This document shows, piece after piece, positions 22,559-33,884 of a stretch of 64,000 bases of DNA (position 1 is its first letter; each line of letters begins with the position of its first letter). The notes beneath the pieces are model-generated. The model had not been told where the DNA came from. It saw only the letters and a list, made by a program, of their open reading frames with translations, and made no database searches. The DNA is from Polytrichum commune (Eukaryota; Streptophyta; Polytrichopsida; Polytrichales; Polytrichaceae), in the NCBI GenBank assembly GCA_950295325.1, contig OX485808.1, positions 1,986,501 to 2,050,500 on the forward strand, in the 5' to 3' direction. The position numbers and the translations under genes are program-made.

Positions 22559-23789
22559 CAAAGTGAGGAGGGTACTTTATGGGGGAAACCTTTGACAAAG
22601 GTGTGGAAGAAATGGCCATGTTGGAATGCCACCAACACCATCATAGTGGACCACCATGTGCCTAGGGTGGAGTGCAATCCACGGGCGAATGTCATAGTTC
22701 CCCCCCCTTCTACGTGGCAAACATGAAGGAACTTGAAGAGGACAATGAATACTTAAAGCTTCAATTGTGGCCATCTCTTGAAGCCCTTTACTTGCACCAT
22801 GATGTTGCAAATTTCTGGTCCACTTGCACTGTTTCGTCAATGAAAGGAGGGGTGTGTCAAGTAAATCATATTGTTCAGCACATGGCGCCGGATCGGCCAT
22901 GCACTCCCCCTGCTAACACAACACTGCAAACATTTGAAGGTGAGGGGACTTGTGGACTTGAAGGTTACAGTCGACATTGTCCCCTCACCATGAATTTGTT
23001 GCAAAACTAAATGAATTTGGGATGTGGTTGTGTGTGTAGGTGCTTCCAGGGAAGGAGTTGCGGGGAAGGGCCCTGAAAGCACTGGATAGCACATCAGACA
23101 ACAAGGCTTGGACGACACCACTGGTTAGTTTGAACCATTTGCACTCCATGTTGTAAAGTCTGGAGTTATGAATGCACGCAAGAGGTAGTAGGATTCTAGT
23201 CCTTTATTAGTTGTTTTTTGAGAAGGAGCGGTCCTTTGCGACTGACATGGTCCTTTGCGACTGTCATGATCCTTTGCGACTGACATGGTCCTTTGCGACT
23301 GTCATGGTCCTTTGCGACTGTCATGGTCCTATGCGACTGAGATTTTATGGGAAAATTAGTAACAGACCATTCAAGTGAGTAAGGACCAGTTATAAATCTT
23401 CTTTCATCAACCTGCAATGTGTATGTATTGAATCAAAAGGTTTGACCCATATTGGGTTGGTGCCAACATGCGATGAAGTCGTGTGGCGTGAGATTGATGA
23501 GTATTTGGATGCTATGTGGATGCAGTTCAGTTTAGGGCAATGTGTGCACATGTTGAATGCAAGAAACAAGAAACAGAAGGTGGCAAGCGGAAAAATCAGC
23601 GGAGTGGGGGGTGCGGACAAGTTTCACTTCAAGACCATCCCCGAATTTTGCTACAAGGTGGACGTCAGCAGTGTGTTCTTGGGTGAAGTGCGTCTTCCAT
23701 ATCCACACGAGGCGGGGGACCAATGGGTAGTTGATGATGTGTTACGTGGCTGCACGTTGTGGAATGAAAGGAATTTGAAAGCTGCATGA
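22559..23789 (+). pseudogene. Continuation of the FCP1-like region and unknown 3' exons of the CACTA second gene
   Basis: Directly after the TAG at 22556 the same frame reads GKPLTKVWKKWPCWNATN, then a NTIIVDHH motif where working family members have IDD. A run of eight C at 22699-22706 then changes frame, and the family pattern resumes as FYVANMKELEEDNEYLKLQL and SLEALYLHHDVANFW to about 22830. Possible further exons are 23041-23125 (LPGKELRGRALKALDS) and about 23430-23789 (LVPTCDEVVWREIDEYLDAM, ending at a stop); I do not recognise them. Either the gene ends early at 22558 and this is decay, or the C-run is an assembly error and only one stop separates the parts. Confidence 0.5.
23230..23343 (+). 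repeat. 19-bp minisatellite, six copies
   Basis: Six head-to-tail copies of GGTCCTTTGCGACTGTCAT occur with a few substitutions, some copies reading GACAT at the end. It lies in a presumed intron of the CACTA second gene, before the exon at about 23430. Confidence 0.9.
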
Positions 23790-24279
23790 ATTTCTACTAC
23801 ATGCAAGACATGTAGAAGACATAGGCCATTAACAATGCGAACGCTTGACCCCCATTTGAACCTGCCCATGTATCTAGCTTGGATCATAATTCTGATATTA
23901 ATGCAGTACATCCATTTCACGCATTAAGCATTCTGTCATATTCAAAGTGTGGTCATATGTGTTAGCAACTGGTCATAAGGTAGTTGTGAATGCAAATGTT
24001 GCCTGATGTGCCTTTTGTACTACAGAAATTGAAATATTGCTACAGCATTTGATTGTTATTACCCTTTTGTAATCAATCACAGGGTGGGAGAATTAATTAG
24101 TAACTCATTTTCTGCACTCGGTTTTGCCATGTAGTCGTTCTCGGAGGCAGAAAGTAGTGTCGTTGTGAAGGTTGCACAATCCATGTGTTAAGCAAGCATC
24201 TTGCCATGGGAAGTAGTGGTAAATGAACTTCGTTGTGGAATTCCAGTCATTTCTGCCTCTTCACAGAGAAATGACTGAG
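23790..24279. other. CACTA interior between second gene and right subterminal repeats
   Basis: About 490 bp of AT-rich DNA with no open frame of note. It probably holds the 3' end of the plus-strand transcript. The first subterminal-like AGTCGTT motif appears near 24135. Confidence 0.5.
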
Positions 24280-25004
24280 ATAATTGGAGTCGTACAATGC
24301 AGACACGTGAACACATGACATAAGATAACGACTCAATGAGAGACTGAACAATGACTACATGGCAGTGTAGGACGGGCATGTGACTGGTTTATAGTTGCCA
24401 ATCAGTAAGTGAATAGTCGTTTATCGTATACGTGTCAGCAAGACAATACCCCAACATCGACCACGTGGGCGCCATGTCATGGTTGAAAATTGTTTGTGAC
24501 TACATAAGAACTATACAAGTGCACACGTGGCCGAATCAGAAGCCGCCACTTGCACAATGTCCACGTATGGAAAAGATCATATAGCTGGCATGAGGATGAC
24601 ATGGCTGGATGACTCGGAAGACACGTATTATGTGACATGGCGTTATCGCCACGTCGGATGATGACTATAGAGTGACGCTAGCAATGACATGGCAAGACAG
24701 CCACGTCGCTTCATGACTCCGAAGTCACGCGTGCTATGACATGGCGCCTCAGCCACGTCGCATAATGACATGGATGGATGCAATTGCGTGGATGGCCATG
24801 TCATTACGCTTCGACACGGGTGACCCTGAAGTTTATGACTGTCCTATATGACTATATATTGTAGGTCACCACGTCATGTCCTGAACAACTACTTGTCCGT
24901 TACAAGTCGTCCATAATAACAGAAATACAAATAGTCATTGTGGTCCTTTACAACAAAAATCACAGTCCTAAACAGAGTTGTTCTTTGCCGATTTTCTTCT
25001 AGTG
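24280..25004 (-). repeat. CACTA right subterminal repeat region and terminal inverted repeat
   Basis: Between 24460 and 24810 the motif ATGACATGG or its complement recurs at least seven times, often followed by GCCACGTCG-like blocks and partly overlapping larger repeats. Such arrays are the binding sites of the second (TNPA-type) protein in maize En/Spm; that role is inferred here. The last 15 bases (24990-25004) are the terminal inverted repeat. Confidence 0.8.
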
Positions 25005-25339
25005 AAGATTTGACTTTATTGTACATACATACCCTAGATCACCTCTCCCTAGGAAATTACCATTGCACACCAATTGCAAGAGAACACTACAATAAATTGC
25101 TATTAACTTGAAGGCGATGGATTGCAGGTTCATTTTGATTCGTGATGAACTTAGTCATTCTAGTTAATTGTTTGGTTGCATTTGCCTTCACACTAGGTAA
25201 TGTGGATTCAAAGAGTTCCAATGAGTGTTGGACTAGTTCATGATTACTATCACCTTTTTGAATACCACTGGCGTATATATACAACAAGGATATTGGAATT
25301 ATTTTCAGCTAGTGCTTGCAAATTGGCGAGATGATTAAG

Positions 25340-26215
25340 TACCACTCATCGTATTATGATACACATGGAATTTCATGTGAGATGGGAGTTTCTTAGATGG
25401 GGGCACTAGGAAGTGGAGAAGAAAACAACCTCATGTTGGTCGTCATATCATTTCATCTAATTGAATTCACATGTGTATGGATTGTTTCCCTTACTAAGAA
25501 GGGAAAATGACTCCCAAGTAGGTGAGAGGGCAATCACCACAACACTTAAAATGCTCAATAAATGCAAGGTGGTTGTGTGCACATATTATAAGGTAATACT
25601 TCACATAACTGCTTAAGGAACCAATGTTTTCCATCTCTTCCACAAGCTCCACTCTGATGATGTGGTTATTGGCAAAGTGGACTCCGAATCCTAGGTCAGT
25701 TTCCCCACAACTACCATAGAAGTTTATCAAAACACTGCATTTAATAGACATGCATTGTTGTGCAAAAGCAACAGCATATACACAAACAAACGGTGTTGGA
25801 AATGTAAAGCGTCCTCCAGAGTCCCTCCAGTGCCCACGGACTTGTCCCAAAAATATATTTCCAAATATGTCCCTTTCACCTCTGTCTCCTACTGGGTGGT
25901 CCTGGCCCCCTGTTAAGAAGTACCAGTCTGAAATATGACAACGTGCCAGTAGGCATTGGAGCCCCAGAAAACTGGAAGTTGGGTTGCATCATTCATCGAT
26001 CCCAAGGTCGGAACTAAAGATGAGATGAGTCTCCTCTGAAGCTAGATTTGTATCCATGGTGAAGTTGGAGCCTGGCACTGTCTACATTATGAGGCTCATA
26101 TTTTTACATCAAGAGGCAATTTAAAGGTTCGGGTATGATCGGTTCATGTCCATTACTGATGAATCATCGCCATCATCATTGTCGTCAACATCATCATCCT
26201 CAACATCGGATTCAA
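25340..26215 (-). other. Unrecognised minus-strand open stretch within a dispersed repeat
   Basis: A minus-strand open frame of 118 codons (25850-25494) is extended upstream by an open stretch with NWYFLTGG-like sequence and, further up, an acidic run (VESDVEDDDVDD) near 26180-26215. No family was recognised. Part of it, 25490-25620, resembles 44080-44230: CCCAAGTAGGTGAGAG and ATCACCACAACACTT here against AAATAGGTTAAGTCAC and GCAACACTTAAATATGATG there. It may therefore be a remnant of a repeated gene fragment or transposon rather than a functional gene. Confidence 0.3.
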
Positions 26216-26930
26216 CATGCTAAGGATTCCAACTGCACCATACACAGGAGCAAGCTTTAGTAGACCTGACAAAACTTCAACTACAAAGGAATGTTGTGGA
26301 CAGAAAAGCTTCAGTCACATCATACCAATATTAGCAGAAACACAAATACAAACACCCCTAGTTCCTACCAATCTACCATGTTGCACGAGCTCAATGCATC
26401 AAAAATTTAATTGTGAGATTCACAGGTTGATTGAGCTAGAAAGTCCACTTCGCTTTATGTAGCTTCTTGCTCTACTTTTGAGGTCTTGCATGATGTACCT
26501 TGTCCATGTTCTTTTCTCGAGGACAAGAATAAACAATGTGTAAATCCCACAACAATGAGATCACCGTCAGTGAAAGGAAATTATTTAAAAAAAACTAGAT
26601 GAGGACCTCATGCACAGAAAGAGCTAAAAATCTGCTTAGTTTATTTTCTGCAATTCATATCGGACACTAGCTCCTTGTAAAGATAGTGTACAATAACATT
26701 AAGAGAGTGAAAGAACTTGAGTATCACCTCATCAAAATAATCCTAGGAATTGCATGGTATGTGACTCACAAAATTGGTTGCAGGCTGAAACCTGGAACTG
26801 CCAGCCTTGTGCTAGCTGGAAAATATCAAGGTTTCACAGTCTCCTTATTTACACTACCAATCACCGGTTTCTATAGTTACAAGACAGATGACCATCTACT
26901 CAAAACTTTGCCCACCTCATTGGTCAGGGC
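26216..26930. other. Downstream flank of the F-box gene, no gene seen
   Basis: AT-rich DNA with only short chance open frames. The distal part (26600-26930) probably contains the 3' untranslated region of the F-box gene, which is transcribed leftward. Confidence 0.4.
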
Positions 26931-28788
26931 CTAGGAAAGGTTTCGCAAGGTTGAAAAGAACTTCTGAAGAATATTAGGAAAATGCAAGCGTGCTCCTTCA
27001 ACTGATCTGCGCCCCCTGTCAATGCTTGGTCTTGCCAGAGAGGGGCCTCTTTGCAGATTCTTGATAGTATTAATTGGTCTTATGACAATCCCATCCATGG
27101 ATATCCCACTTTTCCACATCCCCCCTTTAGTTGATATCAGTTGGACCTGTAGCATACAGCTTGGTTCTTCTTTATCCACAGAAAATTCTGCAACATCATA
27201 CTCCTGCCAGCGATTGCCAAGGACACGTATCGTTGGTAGCTTGTAATTCTCGGTTGCTTGAAGTGCAACTTCAGGTCTCGGGTCCAAGTAACACGCGCAC
27301 TCCGGTACATCAAGGTCGTTCTTTGAGAAGGTGAAATGTACAGGATGAGCACTAAAATTTGACGGCCTTTCTAATTGGATTCGCCAGGACAATGCATAAG
27401 AACCAGGAGGGAGTGCAACCTCAACGTCACCACATACTTCAAACCAGCAAACATTCTTCAATTGTGCAACCTCTGGAAACCTGGTAATCAACTTTACAGA
27501 AACTGTGAGATCAGAACCAAGTCGAAGTTTATGCCACTTAAATCAGTCCAGATTGGGTTTATAAATGATATTCATGATTGAGCATATAATAAAAACCAAA
27601 ATCATGCTATGGTATGTCTAGGAGCTGAATAAGGAAACCATTCATGCCATGTTGTTAAATGCTCTCAAGAGTTGGACCTAATTACTTCTCAACTGTTCCA
27701 TTCACTTGGAAGGTGCAGCTGAAACCTTCTCAAATCTGAACTGGTCATCATAATACTCCATCATGTGTAATTCACATAGGCAAGAAGGCAAGAGGTGCAA
27801 TTCGTTTCCAGCAGACACAAAACACTGACAAAAAAATTTCACAACCACAGTCGATTCTCTAGGTGAAGAGACGTACAATGAGTTTTCGTTTGGTATCCAA
27901 TTCCAGTATTCAGGTGTGTCGCCCCATATTATGCATAATGCCCTTGCTGATATGTTCAAGATGACTCCTCCCGTTTCCCGATCTATCCAGTAAGCCTGTT
28001 TTGCACAAGTCAAAAACCATGTCATCAGCAGTTCCTATGCACAATAGGATAAGGTTTTCATAAATGATAAATTTGCATCTGAATTAGTGGACGAAGAATG
28101 TTTGAGCCTGCTACCACTCTCCGAAGACCTCAATCGCAACTAAAAGATTACCACTCAATTCACACTTTCTTCACAGAATGGCATGCACATGGCGCTTAGG
28201 ATGGATCTCAAAGTTGCTCATAAACAATAATTGTAAGAGAGGGGGATACTAATAAATCCCTTTTTGGATGAGTTCAATAGGTTCGCAATTCACGGACATG
28301 TCCATAATGGCTTTTCATCTGAATCCTGACATCTCTGCAAAGAGAGAGGGAGACATCATCGGAGTTCGGACATGAAGCGACAGGCAGAATTCCGGAGTGG
28401 AGAGAATAACAAAACGAACCTTTGTTCCGTCTGCGAAGAACTTTGGTGTGGTGAGATAGTTGTAGATGTCTTTTTTGCTTTTAAACACCGGTTTTGGATC
28501 CGTTATGAGCTCTAACATGTCCATGTGACCAGGTGGGAGCAGACTGGCCCAAACTGAGTCAGATTGTGAAGCCAAATGGTAAGACTGGCATACATACGCT
28601 GCTTTCGCAACTTGTCGGGGAGGAAGGCAGGAGAGTATTGTGGCGGTGCAGGCCTCGGGCAGATCGAGCAGCCTGTTCGACGTTTCCACAGAACCGCCGC
28701 TGGATTCTCCATTGCGCATTGGTTCACCCATAGTTGGCCCCTGTTCTTCTTCGATCCATGCGTTTGCCATTTGTTCGCTGCCTTCCAT
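26931..28788 (-). CDS. F-box protein with PP2/Nictaba-like lectin domain (PP2-A13 type)
   Basis: Substrate-receptor subunit expected in an SCF ubiquitin ligase, with a carbohydrate-binding phloem-protein-2 domain. Exons on the minus strand are 28788-28420, 27995-27877 and 27480-26931. Introns have GT-AG borders and phases agree, giving 345 residues. The F-box is at residues about 40-84 (LLDLPEACTATILSCLPPRQ). The PP2 part runs about 123-300, with YWIDRETGGVILNISARALC, IIWGDTPEYWNWIP, PEVAQLKNVCWFEVCG, YALSWRIQLERP, and near its end a MDGIVIRP motif. About 45 residues follow the usual end of the family; this tail is basic and ends at TAG 26933-26931. No stop or frameshift is seen. The start at 28788 is the first Met of the open frame. 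Introns are 396 and 424 bp. Confidence 0.85.
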
Positions 28789-29131
28789 TGCTCAAAACTG
28801 TTATCTTGTTGGTATGTAGGCTCTGGGACTTTAGAACAGATCCACACCTCAACACACACCACTCAAATATAGGTGTCCATTCAAGATCAACAATCATATT
28901 AGGTCCGTTTACCTCGGACATATCATAAACTATGTTTGCTATAATCATGGGTTTGTACCCTAGCTTGACATTTGATACATAACACGGTTTTAGGCCCACT
29001 TCAACCCAGTAGAAGTTGAGGTCTCTAACCATGAACATCTAAATTTTACATTGGTGGAAGATGCCAAGGTAGTCGGTGGGGACTCTTTGTTGGAAACCTA
29101 AATGATGTGCATAGGTGACCATGAGAAAACG

Positions 29132-29177
29132 AAAAAAAAAAAAAAAAAAAAAAAGAAGAAGAAGAAGAAGAAGAAGA
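29132..29177 (+). repeat. Poly-A run followed by (GAA)n
   Basis: About 23 A are followed by about eight GAA units. It stands upstream of the F-box gene and directly before the tandem duplication at 29180. It could be a retroposon tail or a simple microsatellite. Confidence 0.85.
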
Positions 29178-29179
29178 CC

Positions 29180-30705
29180 CTACATGCAAGAAATTTATAG
29201 AAAACAAATAATGTATATGTACAAAAAATACACTAGAAAATGGCTCATATATTTATACTAAGCTTTTCAATTTAATGTGATTAAATCATCCACTACATAC
29301 ACTAACTAAACATCATGAAATAAATAGGCCTCCATTCCATATATGATCCACTTTTACTTTCCAATGACATTTAGTCTTTGGACGTCTTTCATCCACAAGA
29401 TATAGCCCATAATACCTTGATCCTTAAACACACATTATTTGAAAGAAATAAGGTATATTAGATGAAAATAACAAATCTATTGTCAATCATGTCTCTAGAT
29501 GTTAAAAGCTTTTTGTAGATCTTTTCTAGTATTTCTTTGGAGAACTATGTCAACGCACCAATAACCACAATAATATATACCAAATTAGCAAAACTTGTAT
29601 CTAGAAATGCTTCTAAACCCTCTTGGTTTGAATCTACCACCCCATACAATGTTTATCAAAGATGAATGAGGTTGCTATACCTACCAAAAAGCCATAGCAA
29701 CCAAATGAACTAGGTAATGGATGTGAGAAACCTTGTCTCGACATGTAGTAAGCGCCCAACCTACCGAGCTGCAATAATGACATGGTAAACATTTTGTGCC
29801 TGCTATAGTCGATTGCATGGTGACACATGTCCATTATGAGACCAAATGGTCATTGATTATGGGTGATGATGTGCACACTCATTTCAAATAAGGAATTACC
29901 ACCCTAGCAACATATCTTGGCATGAGCACTACGAGGCATGACTACTACAAGAAATTTATAGCAAACAAATGATGTATATGTACTAACAATACGCTAGAAA
30001 ATGGACTCATGTATTTATATTAAACTTTTCAATATAATGTGATTAAAACCTCCATTACATATACAAAATTGAAAAAATCATGAATTTAATAGGCCTTTAT
30101 TACATATATAATCCGCTTTTACTTTCCATTGACATTTAGTCTATGAATTTTCTTCGCACATAGCTATAACTCATAAGAATCTCATTGCAAAACACGAATC
30201 ATGTGGATGAAATAAGGTAAATTCAATAAAAAGCTTACATTTATTGTTTGTCATTTCTCAATATCTTAAAAGCATTTTGTACATCTTTTTTAGAATTTCC
30301 TTGGAGAATTGTGTTAACCTCCCAATCACCACAATAATATGTACCAAGTTGGCAAAACATGTATCTAGAAACGCTCCAAGGCATTCCCCTCTACTCTACG
30401 AGTCTACGACCCTAAATAAACGTTTATCAATCATGAATGAGGCAGCCAAAAAGCCATTATAGCAACCTTATGAACTAGGTGATGGGTGGGAGAAGCCCTC
30501 TCACAACATGTAGTAGGCGCCCAACCTACCGAGCTGCAATAATGAAGCCTACTATTATGTGCCTACTATAGCTCATTGCATAGGGACACATGTCCATTAC
30601 GGGTCAAAATGGTCATCCATTATGGGTGATGATGTGCATCACTGTATCGAATCAACAATAAACACGCTAGCAAAATATCTTGGCATGACCACTACAAGGC
30701 ATCTG
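29180..30705 (+). repeat. Tandem duplication of a ~760-bp unit
   Basis: Copy 1 (29180-29939) and copy 2 (29943-30705) match along their length with many substitutions and small gaps. Shared blocks include AAGAAATTTATAG at the start, ACCACAATAATAT, CGCCCAACCTACCGAGCTGC and TATGGGTGATGATGTGCA, and CATATCTTGGCATGA or its variant at the end. No open frame spans either copy. The unit is AT-rich and of unknown origin. Confidence 0.85.
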
Positions 30706-32882
30706 GAACTTGTCTTCTCTTAAATGAATAGAGAAGGAGAATTGTTGATGAGATTGCTTGTATTGTGAAGGATGGTGTCCTTACAACTGTGAACCTCACA
30801 TCAACTCTTTAAGACATGAAATTTAACATACAATTCTGAGGATCTCCATCACTGAGGTTGCATCACGGGTGCTACGTTTTCTTGGTGAAAATAAAATTTT
30901 CTTCCATCCTTCAATTTCCATGCAACATGAACACATCATAACAACCTTTTAATCCAGAAGTAACAACTCAAATTCACTTTATCATCATAATGAGGTTGCC
31001 TTCATGCTAGGACTAGCTGCTGGCTCCAAATTTAGGAATTAGTGTACTAGGCTTATGTAAATTAAGAATCTTGACACCCTTTTTCTCTAGGTGATCGTCA
31101 ACGATGCATGTGTTGTCGGAGAGCGAACTCAAATAGAGACATTGATGATTAATTACTCCTCCCTAGTCTTCCACTGATGAGAAGGCATTAGTTCGCTACT
31201 TGAATGTCAATGACTTCTCACATATTCAATCATGTCAATCAACTTCCATAATCCTTCAAGACAAGACTTTGGACTCGAGACCTTTCTTTATCACCCTCTT
31301 GGGTGGCATCTCATCAACTATATATCGTTTACCCCACATTCGTAAAATCATAACTTCCTCCGAGTGATCATTCAATCCAATATAACGCTCATTTTTGTTG
31401 CATGTTATTTGATGAAAATAACACATCTAGATTGGTACTTCAAGCACATAAACTTATTTCAAAATTTATACATTAATTTGGAATTCCATCATATGTTGAG
31501 TTTGTTTTGTAGTGTGCATGTATCAACATATAACGCAAACAATACTCTCATGCATTATTATTTTCATGTAAACTATTTTGTCTACCTTTACTTAGATCCT
31601 AGTACTCAGCTAGATAAGCATAACAATTGCACATAAACAAGGTTGCACTTGACACGCTTGGGTTGGCGGATTCACACTACACTATCACCTCACTCTTGAT
31701 GATGAGGTGGAGAACATCCTCATAGTCTATTCCCAATTCTCCTCCAGCAATTACTTCACTCCTAAACACTCACAATACTTGACGACAACACATGCCATTC
31801 AATAACTTTATCATGTATCACGTAGCCATTCATTTAACAATTTCAATATGGAAGGTAATTTTGACCCAACAATAGGGTGGATAGGAATTTCTATATGAAT
31901 CATGCAAGCACATGATTGTATTGAAATAGAGAAGATATGCACCTATGTGAAGAGGTAGGAAATACAAATGATGATGGTGTTGTGGTCAAATCGCCCTTGA
32001 AGTCAACTTCCCAATCTTCATGAGCCATGTTGTTGAGCAAGTCGTGGAAGTCCCTATTGTGCAACACCACACTAAACGCTTAAGTTAACATGGCCAACAT
32101 AATATGTCGTCCACCACATGCATTTGGCAACTAGAGAGGGTGTCATACGACATTTGGTGCTACATGACCAGTCATGAAGACCACTCTAATCAACATGGCC
32201 TGCCGTTTTTAATCCCACACTCAATGTCTATGGTCTTGATTGCTCCTCAAATTCTGGGGCACACAAAATCCTTAGGGACAACCGCCGCTCAACTCAACAT
32301 CAACACAACCTAATTTCCTCACGCCAACAAATATGTTCCACAAAGAGGAGTGCAAGTAAATAAGAAGCAACCTACATGTGAAGCAAATTAGCGCCTACTT
32401 ACACTCCTCTTTGCATGACAAATACCTACTTCAATAGCAAGCTATTGACACGTCTCCAAGAAACAAACAAATTTTTGGCTATTTATAGAACCACAAGCTA
32501 CACACAAAGTGGTCGAGCCAAGGAATATTTTTGACAGTTAATACCTTTTCTTCGTCAATACAAAGTGGAACAAGAGGTCGAGTCCAACAAAGCCTAAAAA
32601 ACGAAAGGGATGGGGGGCCCAAAGAATAATAAATTAATGCCCATGACCCCAAGTATCATGAAAACATCGTTGCCGTTGCAAGCCACGACCCAGCATCACC
32701 AAAGAAACTTGTAAGTTTTGGGAGTCGGTTGATCGTGAGAGCCAAGCTGGTGATATAAAGGCGAGCAGGAGGAAAGAAGGTTGGCTATGGCAAGGATGAA
32801 GAGCAAGGCGGTTTTGTTGAAAGGATTGTGGTTGCCCAAGTCCAAGTCCAGGTCCATAACTTAACGGGCAAGGAAAAGTTGG
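30706..32882. other. AT-rich intergenic DNA, no gene recognised
   Basis: Over 2 kb of AT-rich sequence has only short chance open frames. A short inverted repeat (AAAGAGGAGTGCAAGTAA at about 32341 and its near complement at about 32396) is the only structure noticed. Confidence 0.45.
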
Positions 32883-33345
32883 CGGTCACTTTGGGTTACC
32901 GATTCTTCCTCTCCGACAAGACCCACACTGGCCAAAGTGTCTACTCACTTGAGATTCGCTCTCCTTGTACTATTGTCCTAGTTCTAAGAGGTGCACAGTC
33001 GGAAACCTTGATTTCTTCAATATGATAATGGTTCATGCCTTGCGGATACCAAGTGTACATTGGGGAATGAGCAACGCTTGGACCTCGGACCATTCTTGGC
33101 TCTCTCCCTCCACCTTTGTTGGTGTTCTAGCCAAAGTGCGTGCATTTACGTCACTCGAGATTTGCGTCGGAAAAGCCGGACTTGGTCACTCTAGGTTACC
33201 GATTCCTCCTCTACGGCAAGACCCACGCCGGCCAAAGTGCATGTACTTACTCAAGACTCACTCTCCTAGTACTATTGTCCTAGTTCGAAGAGGTGCACAG
33301 TCGGAAAACTTAATTTATCCATATGATAATGTTTCATCACGGGTA
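32883..33345 (+). repeat. Tandem duplication, ~302-bp period
   Basis: The stretch from 32883 (GGTCACTTTGGGTTACCGATTC) recurs from 33184 with substitutions. It continues through CAAGACCCACAC, TACTATTGTCCTAGTTC and GAGGTGCACAGTCGGAAA to about 33045 and 33345. A plus-strand frame in copy 1 (GYRFFLSDKTHTGQSVYSLE) gave no family I recognise. Confidence 0.8.
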
Positions 33346-33884
33346 GGTCACTCTAAGGCATTTTTGTGCACCACGTGCGGCTGGGGTTTTTTTTTGTTTT
33401 GGGGCTATTTACCTTCAAGGGCTGAATTAAAGCCTCCCTATAATTACTTAAATTTCAAAAATGGCCCATTTGTTTGCACCCTTCCATTACTTATATTGTC
33501 CAAGTCACTGTAATTTTTTGTACTCTATATTCCTTTTAAGTAATAAAAGCTAATCTACTTCCTAACGCATTGACGAGTGTTAAGGGAAACCATGGAAACA
33601 AAGAAGGGTGCAAACAGTAATATCATTGCAAACAAAGTTATGAAGAAAACACATAGGAGACCATAGCAAACATACTAAACATACCTTCTAGGATCTTTAT
33701 CTTCAGCCCCTATATTAATTTTACAAAAAAACAATGGCCCACATTTTATGTCCATCTAACTTACTTATAATGGGATTGTCTACATTTAATGGCCCCTTCA
33801 TTATTTGGAATTCCTTTATAATTTTTATTTCAAATGATTTTAATCCTCTCTATATTATGCCGCACGTCGTTTTTAAAATGCACT

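Larger units (their letters stand above)
1586..25004 (-). mobile_element. Complete 23.4-kb CACTA (En/Spm) transposon carrying a nested retrotransposon
   Basis: The left end reads CACTAGAAGAAATC from 1586. The right end, reverse-complemented from 25004, reads CACTAGAAGAAAATC. The direct repeat AAG lies at 1583-1585 and 25005-25007, the 3-bp target duplication expected for CACTA elements. Inside lie a TNP2-type transposase gene on the minus strand and a second gene on the plus strand, diverging from about 14.2-16.3 kb. Subterminal regions carry many short TGACATGG / GCCACGT motifs. Removing the nested 6.9-kb chromovirus and its target copy leaves about 16.5 kb. The strand given follows the transposase. 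Family assignment is firm; present activity is unlikely because the transposase exon is interrupted. Confidence 0.93.

Noticed and set aside
23230-23343. Short regular repeats suggestive of a CRISPR array
   Set aside because: The units are 19 bp head-to-tail with no spacers, in a plant nuclear transposon; it is a minisatellite.
29940-29960. CTACTACAAGAAATTT resembling a CACTA terminus
   Set aside because: It is the start of the second copy of a tandem duplication; no partner end, subterminal array or target copy was found.
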